Shown here piece after piece: positions 1 through 7,050 of a stretch of DNA of 37,488 nt. Below the pieces are notes generated by a model that made no database searches, had not been told where the DNA came from, and saw only the letters and a list, made by a program, of their open reading frames with translations. Within the stretch, counting starts at the first letter, position 1; every line of letters starts with the position of its first letter. A program made the translations under genes and the position numbers. The stretch comes from Bacteroidota bacterium (lineage in GTDB: Bacteria > Bacteroidota > Bacteroidia > JACPRZ01): contig JACPRZ010000054.1 in NCBI GenBank assembly GCA_016193485.1, forward strand, positions 1 to 37,488. Direction: 5' to 3'.

Positions 1-1
1 A

Positions 2-2791
2 AAACCGAAAACCGAACCGCATAGCGCCTATTACATCCAGAAAAGCAGGGAAGGCGTTCCTGAATTTTTATTTTCCGATACGGCATGGGTTGATTCTCTC
101 TTTAATTCACTGGCTCCCGATGAAAGGATAGGACAACTTTTTATGGTTGCCGCCTATTCAAATAAGGATTCGGCACATGTTAATCAGGTTGAGTCGCTGA
201 TCAGGAAATACAAAATAGGGGGTTTGATTTTTATGCAGGGCGGACCTGCCAGGCAGGCAGCGCTCACCAATTATTACCAGTCCATCTCAAAGACACCGTT
301 GCTGATCGGTATGGATGCGGAATGGGGTTTATCCATGCGTCTCGACAGCGCCATAAAATTTCCGTACCAGATGACACTCGGGGCAGTGCAGAACAGGAAA
401 CTTATCTATGACATGGGCGCTGAGATCGCACGGCAATGCAAACGTATGGGCGTTCATATCAATTTTGCACCTGTGGTTGATATTAACAGCAATCCTCTGA
501 ACCCGGTAATCAATTACCGCTCCTTCGGGGAAGATAAATTTCGTGTTGCAGGCAGCGGTATGGCTTATATGAAAGGATTGCAGGATAACGGGGTTATTGC
601 TACGGCAAAACATTTCCCCGGCCATGGCGACACCGACACCGATTCCCATCTTTCGCTCCCGGTAATTAACCGCAGCCGGAAACAACTCGATTCGCTTGAA
701 CTTTATCCATTCAGGGAACTTATTAAAAACCGTCTTGCCGCAGTCATGGTCGCACACCTTAATATTCCCGCCTTCGACACAACAAAAAACTTCGCTGCCA
801 CTCTTTCACCTAAGATTGTCAGGGGACTGCTGAAAGACACACTTAAATTCCAGGGGCTGACGATTACCGATGCATTGAACATGAAGGGAGTAAGCCGGTT
901 TTATGAACCCGGTGTGGTTGACATGAAAGCGCTGCTTGCCGGTAATGATATTTTACTTTTTTCTGAGGATGTCGGGAAAGCCATAAGCGAAATCAATAAA
1001 GCGGTCAACGGGGGACTCATCAGCCGGAAAGAAATTGACCATAGATGCAGGAAAATCCTTTTTGCCAAACGGTTTGCGGGGTTACATAAGAGGAAAGAAA
1101 TAGGTACAAAGGGAGTGGCGGGCGATCTCAATACCTCATACTCCCTATATCTCAACCGCAAACTCTATGAAGAGGCATTGACACTGCTTGTAAATAAGAA
1201 TGAATTTGTTCCCCTCATACGGCTGGATACGCTGAAAATCGCCACGGTAGCGATTGGCAGACAGGGCTTAACCAACTTCCAGGAGATGACGGATTATTAT
1301 TCCTCAGTAAAGCATTTTAATCTCAGGAGAAATCCTGAAAAAAAGGATATTCAGTTTATCACAGGAAAATTACCTGATTACAATACCATCCTGCTCTGCT
1401 GGCATCCATCCGGCAATAAACCCGAAAACGATTATGGTATAACCCCCCCCATGGTTGAACTTCTTGATACGTTGCTCGCAATGGACAGCGCAAACGGGAA
1501 CCGCATGAAAATCATACTGGTCGTTTTCGGGAACCCGTACGGTTTATCCATGATCCCAAAACCGGAAGCGCTTGACGGCATAATTGCAGCGTATGAGGAC
1601 AATATACATACCCAGCAATTATCAGCCCAACTGGTTTTCGGTGGCATTTTTTCAAAAGGAAAGGCAACACCGGGCTGTCAAGTCCTTGCGGCAAGAAACG
1701 GAAAGGTCTTTTATTACAGGTCATTCGGAAATTTTACCTATGATAGTTCGAAAGCAGTTACCAATACCGATATGTATGACCTTGCCTCCCTGACAAAAAT
1801 TACCGCCACTTTACCCGCAATAATGAAACTGCAGGATGAAAAGAAATTATCGGTTGACAGCACGCTGGGAACTTACCTGCCGTTGGTAAGAAAATCCAAT
1901 AAGGATACGTTGAAGATAAGCGAGGTTCTCGCCCATCATGCGCGGCTGAAGCCATGGATACCATTCTATTTGCGTACTATGAAGAAAGGCAAATTATCTA
2001 AAAAACTGTACAATGAAAAACCGACAAAAAAATATTCAATCCGTGTAGCCGACTCCCTCTATCTGCACAAGTCATACCGGGATTCCATACTCAGCATCAT
2101 TATTGAATCACCGTTACGCAGCAAACGGGAATATTATTACAGCGACCTCGGATTTTACCTGCTTAAAGAAGCGGTTGAAAAAATATCGGGTGAACCCATT
2201 GACGGTTATGTACAAAATAATTTTTACAGGCCATTGGGCATGACTACGATGGGATATTTACCCCTCCATCGTTTCCCGTTGTCGCGCATCGTGCCTACCG
2301 AAAATGATACCGCATTCAGGAACCAGTTGCTGCAGGGGGATGTACATGATCCCGGAGCGGCAATGCTGGGGGGGGTAGGAGGCCATGCCGGTATTTTTGC
2401 ATGTGCCAACGATGTCGCTAAATTGCTGCAAATGTATTTACAGAAAGGGGTATATGGCGGCAAAAGGTATATCAACGCTTCCACCATTGAAGATTTTAGC
2501 CGGTGCCGGTATTGCAATGAAAAAAACCGCAGGGGGCTGGGCTTTGATAAACCCGAACCCGATGCTTCAAAACTAAGCCCTGCATGCAAAAGCGCTTCCC
2601 TGAACAGTTACGGACATGCCGGATTTACCGGCACCTATGTATGGGTTGACCCTGATGAACAATTAGTTTATGTATTCCTTTCCAACAGGGTTCATCCCTA
2701 TGCTTCAAACAATAAGTTGATTGAGATGAACATCAGGACAGAAATACAGCAGGTTTTCTATGATGCGATGGGAAGGGGTGTGGTTCCGTAA
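2..2791 (+). CDS. GH3 beta-N-acetylhexosaminidase / beta-lactamase-like serine hydrolase fusion (5' partial)
   Basis: The reading frame is open from base 2, so the gene starts left of the window; the ATG at 143 lies inside the GH3 domain and is not the start. About 929 residues are visible. The first half is a glycoside hydrolase family 3 domain of the NagZ type: KHFPGHGDTDTDSH (about 608-650) holds the His/Asp general-acid motif and ITDALNMKG (about 863-890) carries the nucleophile Asp. The second half is a class C beta-lactamase/DD-peptidase-like domain with SLTK (SxxK, about 1786-1797), a YSD triad near 2140 and GHAGFTG near 2613. Such fusions are a known Bacteroidota architecture. By family it would be exported and act on peptidoglycan amino sugars and possibly peptide or ester bonds; the substrate is inferred. 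The signal peptide lies outside the window. Catalytic residues look intact. Confidence 0.9.
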   Translation, partial: KPKTEPHSAYYIQKSREGVPEFLFSDTAWVDSLFNSLAPDERIGQLFMVAAYSNKDSAHVNQVESLIRKYKIGGLIFMQGGPARQAALTNYYQSISKTPLLIGMDAEWGLSMRLDSAIKFPYQMTLGAVQNRKLIYDMGAEIARQCKRMGVHINFAPVVDINSNPLNPVINYRSFGEDKFRVAGSGMAYMKGLQDNGVIATAKHFPGHGDTDTDSHLSLPVINRSRKQLDSLELYPFRELIKNRLAAVMVAHLNIPAFDTTKNFAATLSPKIVRGLLKDTLKFQGLTITDALNMKGVSRFYEPGVVDMKALLAGNDILLFSEDVGKAISEINKAVNGGLISRKEIDHRCRKILFAKRFAGLHKRKEIGTKGVAGDLNTSYSLYLNRKLYEEALTLLVNKNEFVPLIRLDTLKIATVAIGRQGLTNFQEMTDYYSSVKHFNLRRNPEKKDIQFITGKLPDYNTILLCWHPSGNKPENDYGITPPMVELLDTLLAMDSANGNRMKIILVVFGNPYGLSMIPKPEALDGIIAAYEDNIHTQQLSAQLVFGGIFSKGKATPGCQVLAARNGKVFYYRSFGNFTYDSSKAVTNTDMYDLASLTKITATLPAIMKLQDEKKLSVDSTLGTYLPLVRKSNKDTLKISEVLAHHARLKPWIPFYLRTMKKGKLSKKLYNEKPTKKYSIRVADSLYLHKSYRDSILSIIIESPLRSKREYYYSDLGFYLLKEAVEKISGEPIDGYVQNNFYRPLGMTTMGYLPLHRFPLSRIVPTENDTAFRNQLLQGDVHDPGAAMLGGVGGHAGIFACANDVAKLLQMYLQKGVYGGKRYINASTIEDFSRCRYCNEKNRRGLGFDKPEPDASKLSPACKSASLNSYGHAGFTGTYVWVDPDEQLVYVFLSNRVHPYASNNKLIEMNIRTEIQQVFYDAMGRGVVP

Positions 2792-2795
2792 TGAC

Positions 2796-2867
2796 ACACC
2801 CCCCCGGCCCCCCTCTTTATAGAGGGGGGAGTTTAAGTCCCCTCTTTTAAGAGGGAATTAGGGGTGT
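2796..2867. repeat. Compound palindromic intergenic element, C/G-rich
   Basis: Directly after the stop codon at 2791 lies a compound inverted repeat. The outer arms are ACACCCC and GGGGTGT. Inside are two separate hairpins, CCCCCCTCT/AGAGGGGGG (about 2808-2829) and CCCTCTT/AAGAGGG (about 2840-2854). It may help end transcription of the upstream gene, but no U-tract follows. A related CCCCCTCTCTGC/GCAGAGAGGGGG hairpin lies at 4397-4422, suggesting a dispersed family. Confidence 0.6.
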
Positions 2868-2913
2868 ATCCGTAGAACTGAGTCATCTGACTATGCAATT
2901 ACTCCCTTCTTTT

Positions 2914-2921
2914 TACCTTTG
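2914..2921 (+). promoter_or_regulatory. Bacteroidota -7 box (TACCTTTG) upstream of cca-like gene
   Basis: TACCTTTG matches the Bacteroidota sigma-A -7 consensus TAnnTTTG and ends 19 nt before the ATG at 2941, so transcription would begin about a dozen bases upstream of the start codon. No clear TTTG -33 element is visible at the usual distance. Confidence 0.45.
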
Positions 2922-2940
2922 CCCCTGATAAGAATTCCTG

Positions 2941-4353
2941 ATGAACCTCAAAAATAATTTTACCGGTAAAATATTTTCAACCGTATCGCGCATTGCGCAT
3001 GAGACAGGTTGTGAGGCCTATGCCGTTGGCGGTTTTGTGCGCGATTTGCTGCTGCAAAGGGAGTGTAAGGACGTTGATATTGTCGTTACCGGCAGCGGAA
3101 TTGATTTTGCAGAAAAAAGTGCAGAGGCGATGGGCCTGAAAAAAGTTGTGGTATATGAAAATTTCGGTACAGCGCTGCTTAAAACAGATGACCTTGATAT
3201 TGAATTTGTGGGCGCCAGGAAAGAATCGTACAGGGGCGATTCACGCAAACCCGAAGTAGAAAGCGGCACCATTGAAGATGACCGCAACCGCAGGGATTTT
3301 ACCATCAACGCACTATCGGTATCGCTCAACCGCCAGAATTTCGGTGAACTTGTTGACCCGTTCAATGGTTTGGATGACCTGGAAAAGAAAATTATCCGCA
3401 CTCCTTTGAATCCCGACATTACTTTTTCTGACGATCCCCTGCGCATGATGAGGGCGATACGATTTGCCGCACAACTTGAATTTACAATAGAAAGAACTAC
3501 TTTTCAGGCAATAATAAAAAACCGTGAAAGGATAAATATTGTTTCAAAAGAAAGGATAAGCGATGAACTCAATAAAATAGTTCTCTCATCACACCCTTCA
3601 TCCGGGTTCAGGTTACTGATGGATACCGGGCTCCTTCACATTTTTTTTCAGCAACTTGCCGCTTTGAAAGGAGTGGAAGAGATTGAAGGGAAAGGGCACA
3701 AGGATAATTTTTACCATACTCTAAAGGTGCTGGATAATGTTGCCGCTGTTTCGGATGACCTCTGGCTGCGCTGGGCTGCCCTGCTGCACGATATAGCCAA
3801 ACCGCTTACAAAAAAGTTTGACCCGGTGGAAGGGTGGACTTTCCATAACCATGAATTCAGGGGGGCAAAAATGGTTAAACACATTTTCCGCCAGTTGCGT
3901 TTACCGCTTAATGAAAAAATGCGCTATGTGGAGAAACTGGTACTGCTTCACCTGAGGCCTATTGTACTCGCCTCCGAAGAAGTAACAGATTCTGCCGTCA
4001 GGCGCCTCCTTACCGATGCCGGTGATGATGTTGACGACCTTATGATTCTCTGCCAGGCGGATATCACCTCGAAGAATGAGATAAAAGTAAACCGCTATAT
4101 CAGGAACCTTAAAATTGTAAAGGAAAAATTAAAGGAAGTTGAAGAAAAGGACCGTTTGAGGAACTTCCAGCCCCCCATAAGCGGAGAACTCATCATGCAG
4201 ACATTTAACCTGCAGCCCTGTAAAACGGTTGGAATAATTAAGGAAGCCATCAGGGAAGCCATCCTTGACGGTACAATTCATAATGAATATGAGGAGGCGT
4301 ACGGGTTTATGCTGAAAAAAGGGGGGGAGTTGGGGTTGAAGGCAAGGAATTAA
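2941..4353 (+). CDS. cca: CCA-adding-type tRNA nucleotidyltransferase with HD domain
   Basis: 470 residues, class II polymerase-beta-type head. YAVGGFVRDLLL is followed by DVDIVV with the metal-binding DxD, then the RRDFTINAL motif, the family motif DDPLRMMRAIRFA and a C-terminal HD domain with HDIAKP near residue 280. Such proteins add or repair the 3' CCA of tRNAs. This matters here because neither tRNA-Pro copy at 27268-27660 encodes its CCA. The HD domain resembles that of Cca/PcnB relatives and may carry phosphohydrolase activity. The start at 2941 agrees with the TACCTTTG box just upstream. Poly(A) polymerase is the main alternative function. The gene stands alone, between palindromic repeats on both sides. 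Confidence 0.88.
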   Translation: MNLKNNFTGKIFSTVSRIAHETGCEAYAVGGFVRDLLLQRECKDVDIVVTGSGIDFAEKSAEAMGLKKVVVYENFGTALLKTDDLDIEFVGARKESYRGDSRKPEVESGTIEDDRNRRDFTINALSVSLNRQNFGELVDPFNGLDDLEKKIIRTPLNPDITFSDDPLRMMRAIRFAAQLEFTIERTTFQAIIKNRERINIVSKERISDELNKIVLSSHPSSGFRLLMDTGLLHIFFQQLAALKGVEEIEGKGHKDNFYHTLKVLDNVAAVSDDLWLRWAALLHDIAKPLTKKFDPVEGWTFHNHEFRGAKMVKHIFRQLRLPLNEKMRYVEKLVLLHLRPIVLASEEVTDSAVRRLLTDAGDDVDDLMILCQADITSKNEIKVNRYIRNLKIVKEKLKEVEEKDRLRNFQPPISGELIMQTFNLQPCKTVGIIKEAIREAILDGTIHNEYEEAYGFMLKKGGELGLKARN

Positions 4354-4396
4354 TCCAATATCTGTTTCCCATTAGCATTTACTCACCCCCTTTTAT

Positions 4397-4422
4397 CCCC
4401 CTCTCTGCGGGCAGAGAGGGGG
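4397..4422 (+). repeat. 12-bp perfect hairpin after cca (possible terminator)
   Basis: CCCCCTCTCTGC and GCAGAGAGGGGG form a perfect 12-bp stem with a GG loop, 43 nt after the cca stop. No T-run follows, so it is not a classical intrinsic terminator. It is related in sequence to the palindromes at 2796-2867 and marks the left edge of the AT-rich island. Confidence 0.55.
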
Positions 4423-4508
4423 ACGACAACTTGCAAAATTTTCATAAAACGGTATCCTGACTGCGGATTAAATTTTTATTTTTGAATGAATCTTTAGAGT
4501 TTAAATTT

Positions 4509-4721
4509 ATGATCTACGGTGAAATATTAGAATTGGTTCGCAAACTCAGAAAAAATCAAACTACGGCAGAAAAAATATTATGGAGCGAGTTGAAAAACAG
4601 AAAACTTGATGGCGTTAAATTTTTAAGACAACATCCTACTACAGGAAAAAGAGATAAGAATAATACGATACTTCAATTAGCAATATTTTTTGAAAACAGA
4701 ATTAAATTATCTTTGCAATGA
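4509..4721 (+). pseudogene. Truncated DUF559 (Vsr-like endonuclease fold) fragment
   Basis: The frame encodes LVRKLRKNQTTAEKILW followed by ELKNRKLDGVKFLRQHP. This is the characteristic N-terminal third of DUF559 proteins (restriction-endonuclease-like fold, usually about 110-130 residues). After the HP the expected segment with the catalytic Asp and ExxG region is absent: the reading continues into unrelated sequence and stops at 4721. I take the ATG at 4509 as the original start because family members begin close to this LVRKLR segment; an in-frame ATG also exists at 4482. It is a broken remnant and unlikely to have nuclease activity. It sits at the left side of the AT-rich island and suggests decay of a horizontally acquired segment. 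Confidence 0.65.
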
Positions 4722-4863
4722 AAAATCTAATTGACACAGTTTATGTTACGCACCCTTAGCAATTTTTGCAGTTACTATTGAACTTAAAATATGTAATATC
4801 ATAATCCCCCATACCGAAAAATTGTAATATTACTTTTATGAGTATTAATAATTATTTTTAATA

Positions 4864-5700
4864 ATGGCAGATTTAAAGGAAAATACATTACAATTAATTG
4901 AGGAAAAAGAATTTATATCTCATGAAAAAAATACTAATTGGGCTAAATATAGATTTATTAGAGTAATTGCAAAAAAAATAGAATTTGAAAATGTAAATTT
5001 CAGTTTTACTCATTTTGAAGATTGCTATTTTAGAAACTGTAAATTTATTCGTTGTAAATTTAAGGGAACAAAATTTAAATCATCGATATTAAGAGGCAGT
5101 GAATTCAAGGGATGTGAATTTGATTATTCTGACTTTTCCAGTACAATTATAGATCTTGACCAAATATCGAAAAATTTACCTTCACATGAAAATATTAGAA
5201 GAGAATTAGCGAGGAATCTTAAGAAAAATTTTATTCAAATTGGAGATTCAGATGGAGTTAATTTTTTTGTTACGGATGAATTATTGACTACAAAACACTT
5301 TTTAAGGAAAGCATCATTTTCGTATAACGATACTTACTATGCGCATAAATATAGAGGACTTAAGAAACTTTCTATGTTTTTTCGTTATTGTAAATTTATC
5401 TTTTTTGATTTTCTTTGGGGTAATGGCGAAAGTATTTTAAAATTGACAAGATCAATGGTTATAATAATTATATTGTCTTCAATATCTGGCTATCTCAAGG
5501 ATATTGATTTTAAAAACACGGGTTCTTTTTATCTATATTTTGAATATCTCAAGTTGTCCGCTGTTACTTTTTTTTCTTCCTATTCAAATCACTTTAATTT
5601 TCAATATTCGGAATACCATATTTTAATGCTAGTTTTCTCTAGGTATATTGCAATAGGATTATTTATTTCAGTAGTAACAAAAAGATTATCAAGGAGGTAA
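4864..5700 (+). CDS. Pentapeptide-repeat protein with C-terminal two-helix channel-like membrane domain
   Basis: 278 residues. Residues about 40-100 show degenerate pentapeptide repeats with a recurrent Phe every five residues (FENVN, FSFTH, FEDCY, FRNCK, FIRCK, FKGTK, then FKGCE), predicting a right-handed beta-helix. A linker follows with a charged stretch near 120-180. The C-terminal third has two hydrophobic segments, SMVIIIILSSISGYL and HILMLVFSRYIAIGLFISVV, ending in KRLSRR. The layout resembles pentapeptide/2TM ion-channel proteins (helix, pore loop, helix, basic tail), but the pore loop reads TFFSSYSN with no TVGYGD filter, so potassium selectivity is not supported. The gene is very AT-rich. 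Its last codons contain the ribosome-binding site of the next gene, so the two are coupled. The role is unknown; a membrane effector is my inference. Confidence 0.75.
   Translation: MADLKENTLQLIEEKEFISHEKNTNWAKYRFIRVIAKKIEFENVNFSFTHFEDCYFRNCKFIRCKFKGTKFKSSILRGSEFKGCEFDYSDFSSTIIDLDQISKNLPSHENIRRELARNLKKNFIQIGDSDGVNFFVTDELLTTKHFLRKASFSYNDTYYAHKYRGLKKLSMFFRYCKFIFFDFLWGNGESILKLTRSMVIIIILSSISGYLKDIDFKNTGSFYLYFEYLKLSAVTFFSSYSNHFNFQYSEYHILMLVFSRYIAIGLFISVVTKRLSRR
5692..5697 (+). promoter_or_regulatory. Strong Shine-Dalgarno AGGAGG coupling two island genes
   Basis: AGGAGG sits at the 3' end of the upstream coding region and 6 nt before the ATG at 5704. Bacteroidota genes usually lack such motifs, and I saw none this strong before other starts I inspected. 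It supports ATG 5704 and translational coupling. Confidence 0.7.
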
Positions 5701-5703
5701 AAA

Positions 5704-6339
5704 ATGGATGTTTATATTTATGGATCTATAGTTAGGGGAGAACTTGATGATAGAAGTGATATTGATGTATTAACTATTGTAAATAAAAAAGAAAAATCGA
5801 TTGCTTCAAAAAAATTGCCATCGTATTTTACTATTTATTCACAAAAAAGAATTAAGGAATATTATGATAGTGGATCTTTATTTGCTTGGCATTTATATCA
5901 AGATTCAAAGTTGATATATTCGGACGGAAGTGATTACTTATCTAAATTAGGAGAACCTAATAGTTATAGAAATCAAAAACATGACTTAGATATAATGATT
6001 AACCTGCTAAACACGGCAGTTAGAAACGTTAGAATGAGTAGTGTAAACATAATTTATGAACTTGGAATAATTTATGCTGCCATAAGAAACATTGGGATAA
6101 TAGCATCATGGTTTGATGAAGTAGGATTTTCATGTTCGCGCTATGTTCCATTCATGTTAAAAAATACAAAATTTCCTTTTAAAAAAGATCTTTATGAAAC
6201 ATTAATTAATTGTCGTCACGCAACTACAAGAGGTACAATCAATATTAACTTTACCCATATAACAAAAATTAAATTAATGATCACACCTTTAATTAAATGG
6301 GCAGAACAAATTTCAAATCAAATATTATATGAAAAATAA
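5704..6339 (+). CDS. MNT-type nucleotidyltransferase with helical C-terminal domain
   Basis: 211 residues. The N-terminus is a minimal nucleotidyltransferase (polymerase-beta superfamily): YGSIVRGELDDRSDIDVL at residues 5-22 supplies the GS helix and the DxD metal ligands. Residues about 100-205 are mostly helical and contain the segment ELGIIYAAIRNIGIIASWF and a CRHATTRG motif. I recall a similar RHA(S/T)TRG motif in other standalone nucleotidyltransferases, but cannot verify it here. Enzymes of this fold AMPylate proteins or modify tRNA in toxin-antitoxin pairs (MNT/HEPN, AbiEii/MenA) or modify antibiotics. No canonical HEPN Rx4-6H motif is obvious. It starts 3 nt after the membrane-protein stop and overlaps the next gene by 11 nt, so it is the centre of a three-gene operon. 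The substrate is unknown. Confidence 0.75.
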   Translation: MDVYIYGSIVRGELDDRSDIDVLTIVNKKEKSIASKKLPSYFTIYSQKRIKEYYDSGSLFAWHLYQDSKLIYSDGSDYLSKLGEPNSYRNQKHDLDIMINLLNTAVRNVRMSSVNIIYELGIIYAAIRNIGIIASWFDEVGFSCSRYVPFMLKNTKFPFKKDLYETLINCRHATTRGTININFTHITKIKLMITPLIKWAEQISNQILYEK

Positions 6340-6631
6340 CTTTTTAAATAGAGTAGAAGCAGAAAGAATGATACTTTCTACAATTAATCAAAAAAAGAAA
6401 ATAAAGGAACAGTTACATGGTTTGAGCGAAGGCGCAATAAAAAATTGGATTGACAGAAATGGTCATAAAAATAATGAAGAACTTATAAAATTAGTTTTTA
6501 AGACCGCTAAATTAACCCATGCACTTGCGGATGTCAGTAATGAAGTTTTTAATAGTCCAGAAATAGAATCTTCGAATGAGATATTAAGCCTAAATAATAG
6601 GATAAGGAGAATCATTCAGTACTTTAAGTAA
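6329..6631 (+). CDS. Small helical hypothetical protein, third gene of the AT-rich cassette
   Basis: 100 residues, highly charged and predicted mostly alpha-helical, without signal peptide or membrane segment. I do not recognise the family. It overlaps the end of the nucleotidyltransferase gene by 11 nt in another frame, which implies coupled translation and probably a stoichiometric partner. Size and position are compatible with an antitoxin or adaptor, but no DNA-binding motif is evident. Base composition matches the two upstream genes, so the three probably arrived together. Confidence 0.6.
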   Translation: MKNNFLNRVEAERMILSTINQKKKIKEQLHGLSEGAIKNWIDRNGHKNNEELIKLVFKTAKLTHALADVSNEVFNSPEIESSNEILSLNNRIRRIIQYFK

Positions 6632-7050
6632 AAATTTCTTTTTAATTAAAATTACACCTGCACTTTTCTCTTCGTTAACAATTATTGTAAAGCAGCATGC
6701 GATAAAAAGGCACCTTACCCCACTGGCAATTCCCCTAATTGACTCATTCCTTTGGACGTTGCCTGCTGACAACAATACATCTGTTATCAAAGTATTTTTC
6801 CAGCATTTTGTTATTGCGCATTTGGGAATTTTGCGTTAAGAAATCGGGAAATACCCCGTTGCACTTAGCAGTGTAAGCATTCCAGTGGGCTCTTTCAGAT
6901 AGCGCATGGAGATAATAGCGGCACTTGACTATTATTATCCTTATACTGTTGTAAATATGAGAACCCGCCTTGGGATGCGTAGAAGGGCATATCCCGGTTT
7001 TAACAAAATTCCCGTAAGCGCGATTTTTATTCATTACAAACCCGCTCCTT
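6632..7050. other. 419-bp stretch between the island and rho; no confident gene
   Basis: This stretch separates the convergent island operon and rho. AT content falls back toward the genomic level from about 6680. I find no rho-independent terminator with a T-tract and no tRNA. The only candidate is a minus-strand ORF at 6744-7034, listed separately. Confidence 0.5.
6744..7034 (-). CDS. Doubtful hypothetical ORF downstream of rho
   Basis: A 96-codon minus-strand ORF begins 16 nt after the rho stop, so it could be read through from rho. The product is rich in Asn, Arg, Cys and aromatic residues, with no hydrophobic core pattern, signal peptide or recognised motif. The middle and end (from ERAHWNAY to VSRQRPKE) look unlike random translation only in a subjective way. 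It may be a small lineage-specific gene, part of a dispersed DNA repeat, or chance. Confidence 0.25.
   Translation of the reverse strand: MNKNRAYGNFVKTGICPSTHPKAGSHIYNSIRIIIVKCRYYLHALSERAHWNAYTAKCNGVFPDFLTQNSQMRNNKMLEKYFDNRCIVVSRQRPKE

Noticed and set aside
4782..4800. GTTACTATTGAAC resembles the end of the MITE-like elements
   Set aside because: It has a mismatch in the core, no inverted partner at a fitting distance except a coding-region match near 5668-5678, and no flanking direct repeat was found.
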